64,000 nucleotides of DNA from an uncultured Clostridia bacterium (GTDB lineage Bacteria; Bacillota; Clostridia; Oscillospirales; Acutalibacteraceae). The stretch covers positions 1 through 64,000 of the forward strand of contig CANQOP010000004.1 of the NCBI GenBank assembly GCA_947625485.1. The letters are read 5' to 3'. Shown one piece after another: positions 1-6,820 of the stretch. Below the pieces are notes generated by a model. That model worked only from the letters and a program-made list of their open reading frames with translations, was not told the DNA's origin and did not search any database. How positions within the stretch are numbered: the stretch's first letter is position 1; every line of letters begins with the position of its first letter. The position numbers and the translations under genes were made by a program.

Positions 1-7
1 CTACTGG

Positions 8-41
8 GTGAGGGATGGAAATCCCCTCACTCATTTTTTGC
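8..41 (+). terminator. Rho-independent terminator-like hairpin
   Basis: GTGAGGGAT pairs with ATCCCCTCAC (one bulged C) around a GGAA loop and is followed by a run of six T. It would end transcription of a gene to the left of the window, just ahead of the GIY-YIG gene. Confidence 0.6.
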
Positions 42-55
42 AGGAGGACAACAGG

Positions 56-100
56 ATGGCATACAGGGTTAAGGCATGGGAAGAACCTATGAGTCTATGA
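56..100 (+). other. Short ORF with a strong ribosome binding site upstream of the GIY-YIG gene
   Basis: An ATG at 56 follows AGGAGGACAACAGG, the only strong Shine-Dalgarno sequence here, but it opens a 14-codon frame (MAYRVKAWEEPMSL, then stop). That frame overlaps the start of the GIY-YIG reading frame. It could be a leader peptide for translational coupling, or the remains of an N-terminus separated from the main frame by a frameshift. The sequence alone does not decide. Confidence 0.35.
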
Positions 101-546
101 TGGAGGAACTGGAAGTAATAGAAATTCTTTCTACTGCTTATGATGGTGACGAATTTCCGGGTTATGAGAACATAAGATTGAGTTTTTCACAACTGGAAAC
201 GATTATTCGGAATAAACGCAGCGGTTGGCTTGATGCTTTGAGAAATCAAAAAGCAGTTTATCTTATAACTGATACCAGCAACGGAAAAATGTATGTTGGC
301 TCGGCAACTGCTCAGTATGGAATGTTGCTTCAAAGGTGGACTAACTATATAGACAATGGACACGGTGGGAATGTTGAACTTAAACATATTGTTGACACCA
401 AAGGGTTTGATTATATAAAAGCAAATTTTCAGTATTCAGTATTAGAAAACTATAACGCACGAATGGATGATAATTACATACTGAGTCGTGAAAAATGGTG
501 GAAAGATACCCTTTGCACAAGACAATTCGGATATAATAAAAACTGA
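76..546 (+). CDS. GIY-YIG nuclease-like protein
   Basis: This 156-residue protein has a GIY-YIG-type core: a VYLIT strand at about residue 58, then KMYVGSA about ten residues later, an RW basic pair, and N and E residues in the second half. Such domains cut DNA in homing, repair or restriction enzymes and are common as small stand-alone genes on mobile elements. Relatives I know of have a longer N-terminal specificity region, so this copy may be shortened. No good ribosome binding site precedes the ATG at 76; the strong one belongs to the short frame at 56. The gene ends at a bidirectional terminator facing the ImmA-like gene. Confidence 0.6.
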   Translation: MGRTYESMMEELEVIEILSTAYDGDEFPGYENIRLSFSQLETIIRNKRSGWLDALRNQKAVYLITDTSNGKMYVGSATAQYGMLLQRWTNYIDNGHGGNVELKHIVDTKGFDYIKANFQYSVLENYNARMDDNYILSREKWWKDTLCTRQFGYNKN

Positions 547-554
547 TAAAAATT

Positions 555-599
555 AGACCGTCAGATCTCATTCGAGACTTGACGGTCTTATATTTTTTT
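555..599. terminator. Bidirectional terminator between convergent genes
   Basis: A perfect 9-bp stem, AGACCGTCA with TGACGGTCT, encloses a 16-nt loop and is followed by TATATTTTTTT on the plus strand. It separates the GIY-YIG gene from the ImmA-like gene on the other strand, whose stop codon lies at the edge of the stem. Confidence 0.85.
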
Positions 600-1121
600 A
601 CTGTATTTAAGAAAATCGTTTTGGTGTTCCTGTTTGCGAAGTTGATAGCCTTGTGCAATCAGCGTATCTACTTTCAGAGCAATTAGGTTTATGTCGGAAC
701 ACATTGCCCGTGCAATCTGCTGAATGTCATAGCCGTTTTCAATGTATTCCAAAATGGTGTCGTCCGGGAGCGAAGCCTGAGAAGCGAAGATATTTGCTTC
801 ATACTCCATACGGTTCTCTCTCATATCAAAGATGTTGAACTCTTTGAACCCGCCGACAGCAACCGCTTCTTGCCTGTGGAGAACATCGTGTCCGATTTCG
901 TGCCATAGCACTATCTGCTCCACGACCGGGTGCATACCGTTTTTAAGAAAAACAAAGCGGTTCTTCAGAATAACTTTATATGCTCCACGCTGCTTGTCAA
1001 AATTTCGGTAGATTATATTGATACCAAGCTCTTTTGCGACCTTGTATGGGTCACGAGTACCGCAGCGGTCAATGAGCTTGTTTACGATTTTCACAATCTC
1101 AGCCGTAGTGTAATACCCCAA
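588..1121 (-). CDS. ImmA/IrrE-family metalloprotease (ImmA-like anti-repressor)
   Basis: This 177-residue protein has a zinc-protease HEIGH motif (His74, Glu75, His78) followed by an acidic helix (RMEYEANIFASQASLP) that supplies the third ligand, as in the ImmA/IrrE family. In ICEBs1, ImmA cleaves the ImmR repressor after DNA damage. Here the gene lies about 100 bp downstream of an XRE repressor gene on the same strand, which is the ImmR-ImmA arrangement. The start is a TTG at 1121 behind GGGAGGTG; no ATG fits as well. The inferred role is release of repression at the divergent polymerase promoter. A second ImmA/IrrE protein is encoded at 3602. Confidence 0.85.
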   Translation of the reverse strand: MGYYTTAEIVKIVNKLIDRCGTRDPYKVAKELGINIIYRNFDKQRGAYKVILKNRFVFLKNGMHPVVEQIVLWHEIGHDVLHRQEAVAVGGFKEFNIFDMRENRMEYEANIFASQASLPDDTILEYIENGYDIQQIARAMCSDINLIALKVDTLIAQGYQLRKQEHQNDFLKYSKKI

Positions 1122-1221
1122 TCCGGCTCACCTCCCATATTATAGTATATCGGATATTAACCCTATAATAAATTATAAACTATTATATGTCCCATATATT
1201 GGACTTAGTTCACTTCGAGGA

Positions 1222-1632
1222 TTACTCGTCTTTGCGGTATTTCTTCGGGGTGTATTTTTTATTGTTTTTCTTTGCAATAAGATAGGCTTCCTGAATGGCG
1301 TCAACCATTTCACGCATATCCTCGTCAGCCATTTCGCCGCCGGCAAACAGACCGGTAACTTCTGCAAGCAACTCCTGAGCCTGTCTTGCTCCTCTGCGTC
1401 CGTACTTATCCTCTACATCGGCGATGAAAGCGTCGTCCTCAGACAGCAGATAATTCACATTTACATTTAAGGATTCTGCCAGCTTCTTATATCTTTCCAT
1501 TCCTCTCGGACGGGATTTATCATTTTCATAAGAACCAATTATGCGTCGGGTTACGCCGATTTTAGCTGCCAACTCATCTTGACTCATACCAAGCTTTGTT
1601 CTTTCAGCCTTGACTTTTTCACCGAATGTCAT
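1222..1632 (-). CDS. XRE-family repressor (ImmR-like)
   Basis: This is a 136-residue protein with an N-terminal helix-turn-helix (about residues 1-62; LGMSQDELAAKIGVTRRIIG) and a C-terminal acidic-to-basic tail ending in a lysine-rich stretch. I place the start at the ATG at 1632, behind AAGGAGTG, rather than an upstream start that would read through the promoter region. It is divergent from the Y-family polymerase gene, and the 150 bp between them carry repeated palindromic sites. With the ImmA-like protease gene downstream it forms an ImmR/ImmA-type damage switch. Binding to the nearby sites and autoregulation are inferences. Confidence 0.85.
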   Translation of the reverse strand: MTFGEKVKAERTKLGMSQDELAAKIGVTRRIIGSYENDKSRPRGMERYKKLAESLNVNVNYLLSEDDAFIADVEDKYGRRGARQAQELLAEVTGLFAGGEMADEDMREMVDAIQEAYLIAKKNNKKYTPKKYRKDE

Positions 1633-1659
1633 TGTGATTTCACTCCTTAAAAGAATATT

Positions 1660-1760
1660 TACAGTTGAACTACCCATTTGCTCTTGACAAGTACAGTTGA
1701 AGTGTATATAATATGAATTGGGAAGTTGAACTACACATAGTGTACACCAAACTACCCAAA
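1660..1760. promoter_or_regulatory. Consensus sigma-A promoter with repeated operator sites
   Basis: A textbook promoter faces the polymerase gene: TTGACA at 1684-1689, a 17-bp spacer and TATAAT at 1707-1712. The sequence AGTTGAACT, a 9-bp palindrome, occurs at 1663-1671 and 1724-1732. A variant, TACAGTTGAAGTGTA, lies inside the spacer at 1692-1706. A weaker fourth site (CCAAACTACCC) ends near 1757. The three clear sites are about 30 bp apart, close to three helical turns. This pattern suggests cooperative binding by the divergent XRE repressor. Confidence 0.75.
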
Positions 1761-1780
1761 ATGTCAAGGGGGTTCTAAAA

Positions 1781-3016
1781 ATGTTACGAAGCATACTTCA
1801 TTGTGATATGAATAACTTCTATGCCAGCGTCGAATGTATGCTCGACCCCGCATTGAAGAAATATCCGATTGCTGTCTGCGGCTCTGTGGAGGAACGACAC
1901 GGTATCGTGCTTGCAAAGAACTACAAAGCAAAGGCTTTTGATGTGAAAACCGGGGACGCAGTATGGCAGGCTAAACAGAAGTGCAAGGACTTGGTTGTAG
2001 TGCCGCCCCATTATGAGGAGTATATCAAATACTCAAAGCTTGCGAGAAGCGTTTATGAGCGATATACCGACCAAGTTGAACCGTATGGTATGGACGAGTG
2101 TTGGCTGGATATTAGCGGGACAGAAAGCCTTTTCGGTTCGCCGGAAAAGGTGGCAAATGAAATTCGTGAAACGATGAAGTTTGAACTCGGCTTGACGATT
2201 TCTGTGGGTGTTTCCTTTAATAAGATATTTGCGAAGCTCGGCTCGGATATGAAGAAACCGGACGCAGTAACCGTAATACCAAAGGACACATTCAAAGAAA
2301 AGATTTGGGGACTTCCTGCCGCTGACCTGCTCGGTGTAGGACGGGCAACCCAGCGAGTGCTTGACAGCTATTGTATTCGTACCATCGGGGATTTAGCGAA
2401 TACCGACCCTGAGTTCTTACGCAGAAGATTAGGAAAGAACGGAGTAGTTTTATGGAACTATGCCAACGGCAACGACCTTTCCCTCGTTGCCAAGAAAGAC
2501 TTCGTTTCCCCTATAAAAAGCGTAGGACACGGTATAACAACAGTAGCAGACTTAGAGAAACCGGAGCAGGTGTGGCCCGTGTTTCTCGAATTAACCCAAG
2601 ACATCGGACACAAGCTCCGTGTTCACGGACTAAGTGCAGAAGGTGTCGCAATACATATTAGAGACAACACACTCAATACAAGGCAATGGCAGACGAAGAT
2701 TGCACTTCCTACACAGTCTCCGATGATTATTGCAAAGACCGCTTTTCAGTTGTTTGAAAAAAGATATGGGTGGAACAACCCTATCCGTTCTGTGACGGTA
2801 CAAGCCATAAATCTTGTTCCACAAGACACGCCCCGTCAAATAGATATGTTTATGGACGCCGCAAAGCAGGACAAATTGGAGCGAATGGAAAAGTGTGTTG
2901 AAGAAATCAGACGGCGTTTCGGAAAGGACAGCATAAGGAATGGGGTTCTGTGTCAGAACCTGCGGCTACCACCGGAAAAAGCCGAAATCACTATGCCGAC
3001 AGGTATGGTTGGTTAA
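1781..3016 (+). CDS. Y-family translesion DNA polymerase (DinB/UmuC type)
   Basis: This 411-residue protein has the Y-family palm carboxylates: Asp9 in HCDMNNFYASVE, and Asp105-Glu106 in YGMDECWLDISGT. It also has the KLGSDMKKP fingers region, the helix-hairpin-helix thumb (LGVGRATQRVL) and a C-terminal little-finger domain. Such enzymes copy past damaged bases at the cost of mutation. It is the first gene of an apparent operon with a UmuD/S24-like gene 12 bp downstream. The promoter is consensus but overlaps putative repressor sites, so expression should rise when the ImmR-like protein is removed. This is an accessory copy on a mobile element, of full family length. Confidence 0.92.
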   Translation: MLRSILHCDMNNFYASVECMLDPALKKYPIAVCGSVEERHGIVLAKNYKAKAFDVKTGDAVWQAKQKCKDLVVVPPHYEEYIKYSKLARSVYERYTDQVEPYGMDECWLDISGTESLFGSPEKVANEIRETMKFELGLTISVGVSFNKIFAKLGSDMKKPDAVTVIPKDTFKEKIWGLPAADLLGVGRATQRVLDSYCIRTIGDLANTDPEFLRRRLGKNGVVLWNYANGNDLSLVAKKDFVSPIKSVGHGITTVADLEKPEQVWPVFLELTQDIGHKLRVHGLSAEGVAIHIRDNTLNTRQWQTKIALPTQSPMIIAKTAFQLFEKRYGWNNPIRSVTVQAINLVPQDTPRQIDMFMDAAKQDKLERMEKCVEEIRRRFGKDSIRNGVLCQNLRLPPEKAEITMPTGMVG

Positions 3017-3028
3017 GGAGGTCTTAAT

Positions 3029-3328
3029 GTGATTGACGAAAAAGAGGTTACGGCTTATGTTACGATACCCGACTGCTTTTTGCAGGGGTGCAGCGAAGAT
3101 ATTGTTATCTTCCGTGCGGACGGCGGAAACCATTTTACCGACTACGGTATATATGAGGGAATGTTCCTTTTCTTTGACCGGAAAAAACGCTTTAAGAAAG
3201 GAAGGCTTTCCTGTTACATCAATACTGCCGGAGATGACCGACCTAAGTACAGGGTGTCGGATAAGAACATCGACGGATACAAGCACTTGGGAAGATTAGT
3301 TTTGACTTTGAGAAATTACGAGGTATAG
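3029..3328 (+). CDS. UmuD/S24-like protein with degenerate catalytic site
   Basis: This 99-residue protein starts at a GTG six bases after AAGGAGGT. Its layout follows the C-terminal S24 (LexA/UmuD) fold: a strand, GGNHF, DYGIYEGMFLFFDR, a basic stretch, PKYRV, and GRLVLTLRNY at the end. At the place of the catalytic Ser-Met of UmuD (GDSM) there is Asn34-His35-Phe36, so the serine is gone, while Lys73 sits where the catalytic lysine is expected. It should not self-cleave and might act as a fixed UmuD'-like partner of the adjacent polymerase. The family match is by eye; the alignment of the active site is inference. Confidence 0.6.
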   Translation: MIDEKEVTAYVTIPDCFLQGCSEDIVIFRADGGNHFTDYGIYEGMFLFFDRKKRFKKGRLSCYINTAGDDRPKYRVSDKNIDGYKHLGRLVLTLRNYEV

Positions 3329-3330
3329 AA

Positions 3331-3582
3331 ATGGAATCCGATAGAAGAAAAGTTTATGTTGAAGTAAATGTAACACACAGACCTGATGGAACGGCTCGTC
3401 CGAATTTCATCAAGTTTGAGAATGATGAAAAATATGAGATAGACCGTGTAATTCAGAAATGCCGTGCGGCTTCCACCAAAGTCGGAGGAACCGGTATCCG
3501 CTACACGGTACAGATTTGCGGCAAGCCCACATTTCTGTTCGACGAAGAAAACGGAAAGTGGTTTGTAGAAGCAAAATCCTAA
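3331..3582 (+). CDS. Small conserved-looking protein of polymerase operon
   Basis: I do not recognise this 83-residue protein. It is mixed alpha/beta by eye, with a strand-rich start (KVYVEVNVTH), a central IDRVIQKCRAAS helix and a C-terminal strand pair ending FLFDEENGKWFVEAKS. It begins 2 bp after the stop of the UmuD-like gene and is followed 19 bp later by a protease gene, so it is surely part of the operon. No signal peptide or membrane segment is visible. A role with the polymerase or the protease is only suggested by position. Confidence 0.6.
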   Translation: MESDRRKVYVEVNVTHRPDGTARPNFIKFENDEKYEIDRVIQKCRAASTKVGGTGIRYTVQICGKPTFLFDEENGKWFVEAKS

Positions 3583-3601
3583 TGGTAGGAGGTTTTGTAA
3601 C

Positions 3602-4333
3602 TTGAAACATTTATCGAGATTTGACATCGAAGCGATTGCCGACAAGTATGTTCAGGCATATATGGCACTTCCCGATGTCCGTAACACACAAATATACAGA
3701 ATTGACCCGGAGCTTCTCTTGGAGAAGGTTCTCGGATTGAATGTCGAATACCAGCACCTATCCTATGACGGTAGTATTCTCGGAATGACCTCATTTACGG
3801 AAATGGGTGTTCAGGTATTTGAAGATGATGATAACGAAGCCTTTTTCTTTTTGGACGGGAAAACCGTTCTTGTGGAAAAGGACTTGAACTTTGACAGCAA
3901 GCTGAAAGGCAGAAAGAATTTCACCTTAATGCACGAGGGCAGCCATCAGATATTTAAGATGTTGTTCCCGAATGATTACGGTGTAACACAGAAGTCTGCC
4001 AGAGTACATTATTACAAGGCAAATTCCGAGAGGAATAAGCCAATATCCGATTGGGAGGAATGGCAGGCAAACACTCTTGGAGCTGCTATCCTTCTTCCCG
4101 AAAACCTTATAAAGCAGGGAATGTATCTGTTCAGTCTCGGCGAAAAGATTGAATGCCTGAACAAGATATACTATCCGAGTGTATATAAAAGGTTTGACGC
4201 ACTTGCCGATTTTTTAGGGTGTTCCAAAAAGGCTCTTGCCATACGAATGAAACAGCTCGGACTTTTGAAAAAGGAGTATCTTGATAATCCTTTTGATTTG
4301 GTTACGGTTTATCCGGAGGTGAGCGAGCTATGA
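3602..4333 (+). CDS. ImmA/IrrE-family metallo-endopeptidase
   Basis: This 243-residue protein carries a zinc-binding HEGSH motif (His111, Glu112, His115) and, about 45 residues on, WEEWQANTLGAAILLP, the usual site of the third ligand. The C-terminal part (residues 185-225, including LADFLGCSKKALAIRMKQLGLL) looks like a helix-turn-helix or winged module. The start is a TTG at 3602 behind TAGGAGG. It is larger than the ImmA-like protein at 588 and belongs to the polymerase operon, so this element codes two such proteases. The substrate is unknown; a DNA-binding repressor would be typical. Confidence 0.85.
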   Translation: MKHLSRFDIEAIADKYVQAYMALPDVRNTQIYRIDPELLLEKVLGLNVEYQHLSYDGSILGMTSFTEMGVQVFEDDDNEAFFFLDGKTVLVEKDLNFDSKLKGRKNFTLMHEGSHQIFKMLFPNDYGVTQKSARVHYYKANSERNKPISDWEEWQANTLGAAILLPENLIKQGMYLFSLGEKIECLNKIYYPSVYKRFDALADFLGCSKKALAIRMKQLGLLKKEYLDNPFDLVTVYPEVSEL

Positions 4334-4527
4334 AATCGTTGGAACAAAAGATAATCGTAAGGTGCAAAAACTGTGGCTGGCGTATTTTTGACAAGGTAAC
4401 AATGACAACAGGCGTTATTGAACTGAAATGCCCAAACTGCCACAGAGTAGTAGAGGTTGACCTTTCCCTACGCAAAGGAACGGTCAAGTACAGATTAGTA
4501 AAGAACGATAACAGAGCGAACAATTAA
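4330..4527 (+). CDS. Com-like zinc-ribbon protein
   Basis: This 65-residue protein has two CxxC pairs (CKNC near residue 12 and CPNC near residue 37), the layout of Com-type zinc ribbons. Mu phage Com is a translational activator that binds mRNA. The ATG overlaps the stop of the protease gene (ATGA), indicating translational coupling. It is the last gene before a 240-bp region rich in RNA hairpins. Function as a nucleic-acid-binding regulator is inferred from the family. Confidence 0.7.
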   Translation: MKSLEQKIIVRCKNCGWRIFDKVTMTTGVIELKCPNCHRVVEVDLSLRKGTVKYRLVKNDNRANN

Positions 4528-4587
4528 ATATCGGGCAGATGTACCGAGCCACGAGTCCTTGAGCGAAAGCTCCTGAGTCATCAAATT

Positions 4588-4648
4588 GCCGGACGCTGAG
4601 AATTAAGGGATAGAAATATCCTAATGTTCTTGGTGTCCGGCTTTTTTG
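4588..4648 (+). terminator. Terminator with nested GAAA-loop hairpin
   Basis: GCCGGAC at 4588-4594 pairs with GTCCGGC at 4635-4641 and is followed by six T. Inside lies a second hairpin, GGATA-GAAA-TATCC (4608-4621). Two more small hairpins flank it: GAGC-GAAA-GCTC at 4561-4572 and GCTCC-CGAAA-GGAGC at 4651-4665. It ends the polymerase operon; the repeated GAAA loops suggest a folded RNA rather than a simple terminator. Confidence 0.7.
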
Positions 4649-4709
4649 TCGCTCCCGAAAGGAGCAAGACCGTGACATATAAGTGGCTGGCATATATCGC
4701 CAAGTATCC

Positions 4710-4767
4710 GTAATCTCCGAATTTTTGATTTCAACCAAATTCAAAAATTCAAATTTAAGGAGATTAC
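4710..4767 (+). promoter_or_regulatory. Hairpin burying the Shine-Dalgarno sequence of the sigma-like gene
   Basis: GTAATCTCC (4710-4718) is the exact complement of GGAGATTAC (4759-4767), which contains the ribosome binding site of the gene starting at 4772. Directly inside, GAATTTTTGA (4719-4728) is the exact complement of TCAAAAATTC (4741-4750). Together they make about 19 base pairs with one asymmetric bulge (4751-4758). In the folded state the ribosome binding site would be closed, which suggests translational control. Confidence 0.75.
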
Positions 4768-4771
4768 GACA

Positions 4772-5356
4772 ATGACAAAACTTACATTAGAACAACAGGA
4801 ATTATTATTTGCGAACGACTGCAAACTCATCAATCTGCGGTATGAATACCACGGTTACACCGGCACGGAGAAATGGGCGATTGTAACAGAACTGGCGGAA
4901 GAAGAATTGTGGGTTAAATACCCTGATGTTATCCGTCGGTACACTCCGTTCATTCTGCTTTCTATGGCTCAGGGCGAAGTGATTGACGAGTCATACAGAA
5001 ACAACGATAAGTACGAAAAGCGAGCAAAAAGAACAATCGATGTGTACGGGTATGAAGATGACATCTCTGAACAATTCCACCGGGAACTGATTACTCCGTT
5101 TGTTGACCCGTTTGAGCAAGCGGAAGAAGAACGGATTGAGGAAGAAAAGGAACAGCTTCGCCAGTTAGAAATTGCAAAAGTCAGAAAGGTATTGGAAATG
5201 CTGAAACCTGTTCAGAGAGAACGACTGATAAAAGCGATTTTGTTAGGTATGAGTTCAAGAAAAATTGCAAAGGAAGAAGGAGTATATTACAGCGTTGTAG
5301 ATAAGTCGATTGCCGCCGCAAGAAAAAATTTCAAGAAATTTTATGAAAACCTCTGA
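4772..5356 (+). CDS. Sigma-70 region-4-like / HTH protein of mobile element
   Basis: This 194-residue protein has a mixed N-terminal part, a glutamate-rich coiled-coil stretch (residues about 112-135, EQAEEERIEEEKEQLRQLE) and a C-terminal helix-turn-helix like sigma region 4 (VQRERLIKAILLGMSSRKIAKEEGV). Sigma-like genes of this kind are frequent just before the MazF and excisionase genes of clostridial integrative elements. Its ribosome binding site is held in a long stem. It could set the timing of element gene expression, but it lacks an evident region 2, so it may be a DNA-binding regulator rather than a true sigma factor. Confidence 0.65.
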   Translation: MTKLTLEQQELLFANDCKLINLRYEYHGYTGTEKWAIVTELAEEELWVKYPDVIRRYTPFILLSMAQGEVIDESYRNNDKYEKRAKRTIDVYGYEDDISEQFHRELITPFVDPFEQAEEERIEEEKEQLRQLEIAKVRKVLEMLKPVQRERLIKAILLGMSSRKIAKEEGVYYSVVDKSIAAARKNFKKFYENL

Positions 5357-5364
5357 TTTTGGGT

Positions 5365-5430
5365 GTGCATTTTGACCCCCTTTGTCCAAATGAGTGAAGG
5401 GGTTATTTCAAATCCGGATACGAAATGCAC
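5365..5430 (+). promoter_or_regulatory. Two-tier RNA structure before the MazF-like gene
   Basis: GTGCATTTTG (5365-5374) pairs with CGAAATGCAC (5421-5430) with one mismatch. Within it, CCCCTT (5377-5382) pairs with AAGGGG (5397-5402). There is no T run, so it is not an ordinary terminator. It sits between the sigma-like gene and the MazF-like gene. Confidence 0.45.
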
Positions 5431-5465
5431 TTTCAAGACTAAATGAACAGAGAGGTTATACATAT

Positions 5466-6026
5466 ATGCAGAGAAAAGAAATTCAGCGTGGAGATTTATT
5501 CTACTACGATTTTGGAAAAAGAGAGGGGTCTGTCCAGTCGGGAGAGAGACCTGTAATGGTAATTCAGGCGGACAACTTTAATGCAAATGCTCCGACAATT
5601 ATTGTTGCGGCTGTTACGGCTGTGATGAAAAAGAAGTATCTTCCTTCACACATCATTTTGGGTGAGGACTTCGGTCTGAAGAAGCCGTCAATGGTTCTTC
5701 TTGAACAGATACAGACCGTCAATAAGGATGAACTGACAGACTACATTGGTTCGGTAAACGATGAAAGGCTTTGGAAGCAAATTAACGCAGCTCTTAAAAA
5801 GACTTTCGGTTTATGGATTTACAACACAGACAGAAACGGAGATGTTCGCTGCTTATGCCCCAAGTGCCTGAGCGACTATATCCACGACCCAAACTATGTT
5901 GTCAGGCGTCTTGACCCGTTTGCGAAAAGCAAAGACCACTGCGATAAGTGCAATAACAGCGGTTGGGATTACATCGTTTATGACAAACGCACCTCGGTCA
6001 AAGGAAAGGGGTGCAGGAATGTCTAA
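5466..6026 (+). CDS. PemK/MazF-family protein with C-terminal zinc ribbon
   Basis: This 186-residue protein begins with a MazF-like barrel (residues 1-120; IQRGDLFYYDFG, SGERPVMVIQ, then VAAVTAVM and a C-terminal IGSVNDERLWKQINAAL helix). It then adds about 60 residues with CLCPKC and CDKC pairs, a zinc ribbon. MazF enzymes cut RNA at short motifs. I chose the ATG at 5466, where the family homology starts. No MazE-type antitoxin is adjacent; the next genes encode excisionase-like proteins. The stop overlaps the first of these by 8 bp. The fused zinc ribbon is unusual and could direct RNA or DNA binding. Toxic activity is not established. Confidence 0.75.
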   Translation: MQRKEIQRGDLFYYDFGKREGSVQSGERPVMVIQADNFNANAPTIIVAAVTAVMKKKYLPSHIILGEDFGLKKPSMVLLEQIQTVNKDELTDYIGSVNDERLWKQINAALKKTFGLWIYNTDRNGDVRCLCPKCLSDYIHDPNYVVRRLDPFAKSKDHCDKCNNSGWDYIVYDKRTSVKGKGCRNV

Positions 6027-6240
6027 ACAAATCAGGAACAAGTTCAAATATGATATTCCGATTTATCACAGACCTATTATTTCCGTTGACGAAGCGACAG
6101 CTTATTCAGGAATAGGCAGAACCAAATTGTATGAGTTGACCACAATGGAAAATTGCCCCTTTGTAATTTGGGTAGGGACACGAAGGGTGATTAAAAGAAA
6201 ATCATTTGTTGAGTATCTTGAAAGGCAATACTCAATTTAG
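6019..6240 (+). CDS. Excisionase-like HTH protein 1
   Basis: This 73-residue protein matches the Xis/winged-HTH type found beside Tn916-like integrases: PIYHRPIISVDEATAYSGIGRTKLYEL, then CPFVIWVGTRRVIKRKSFVEYLE. The ATG overlaps the end of the MazF-like gene. It is the first of five related genes in a row. Excisionases bend DNA at element ends and steer the integrase toward excision; some act as transcription regulators. A terminator follows this copy and separates it from the other four. Confidence 0.75.
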   Translation: MSKQIRNKFKYDIPIYHRPIISVDEATAYSGIGRTKLYELTTMENCPFVIWVGTRRVIKRKSFVEYLERQYSI

Positions 6241-6255
6241 CCTAAATGTCAAGTA

Positions 6256-6296
6256 TGCGATGAGTCAATTCGCATCATTGGCTCATCGCAATTTTT
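6256..6296 (+). terminator. Terminator after excisionase-like gene 1
   Basis: TGCGATGAG then CAAT pair with ATTG then CTCATCGCA (one mismatch), followed by ATTTTTCC. This long stem would reduce read-through from the first to the second excisionase-like gene. Confidence 0.75.
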
Positions 6297-6337
6297 CCAG
6301 TATCCTTTATGGCAGAAACGGCAAGGAGGTCATAGAG

Positions 6338-6571
6338 ATGTCGGAAAAAAGAGCAACAAGAGTCAGGAATAAATATAAGTATGATGTTCCTTTATGGCAC
6401 AGACCCATACTGTCTGTGGCAGAGGCTACCGAGTATTTTGGAATAGGCAGCAACAAGATATATGAATTGACAGAAAAAGAAAACTGCCCATTTGTTATTT
6501 GGATAGGTTCAAGGAGAGTTATTAAGAGAACTGCGTTTGAACGATTTCTTGAAAAGCAGTATTCGATTTAG
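6338..6571 (+). CDS. Excisionase-like HTH protein 2
   Basis: This 77-residue protein is the closest paralogue of copy 1: WHRPILSVAEATEYFGIG, then CPFVIWIGSRRVIKR, both ending QYSI. The start at 6338 lies eight bases after AAGGAGG; an upstream ATG in frame would read through the preceding terminator and is rejected. It opens a run of four tightly spaced genes that lead to the integrase. Confidence 0.75.
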   Translation: MSEKRATRVRNKYKYDVPLWHRPILSVAEATEYFGIGSNKIYELTEKENCPFVIWIGSRRVIKRTAFERFLEKQYSI

Positions 6572-6592
6572 GTAGGAATGGAGGAAATAGAA

Positions 6593-6805
6593 ATGGCAGA
6601 GAATAAAAAGCAGTTTGAAATTCCGTTGTATGAAAAGCCTTTTCTTTCGATAGAAGAAGCGTCTGTATATACGGGAATCGGCAGAGACAAGTTATACGAA
6701 CTTACAAATCCGGAAGATTGTCCTTTCGTTTTATGGATTGGCAATCGCCGAATGATTAAGAGAAGGGTTTTTGATGAGTACATTGAAAAATGCTACTCAA
6801 TATGA
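6593..6805 (+). CDS. Excisionase-like HTH protein 3
   Basis: This 70-residue protein has the same domain: KPFLSIEEASVYTGIGRDKLYEL and CPFVLWIGNRRMIKRRVFDEYIE, ending CYSI. I chose the ATG at 6593, eight bases after GGAGG, because the ATG at 6578 overlaps that ribosome binding site. It follows copy 2 by about 20 bp. Confidence 0.72.
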   Translation: MAENKKQFEIPLYEKPFLSIEEASVYTGIGRDKLYELTNPEDCPFVLWIGNRRMIKRRVFDEYIEKCYSI

Positions 6806-6820
6806 TGGGAGGTGTTAGTA

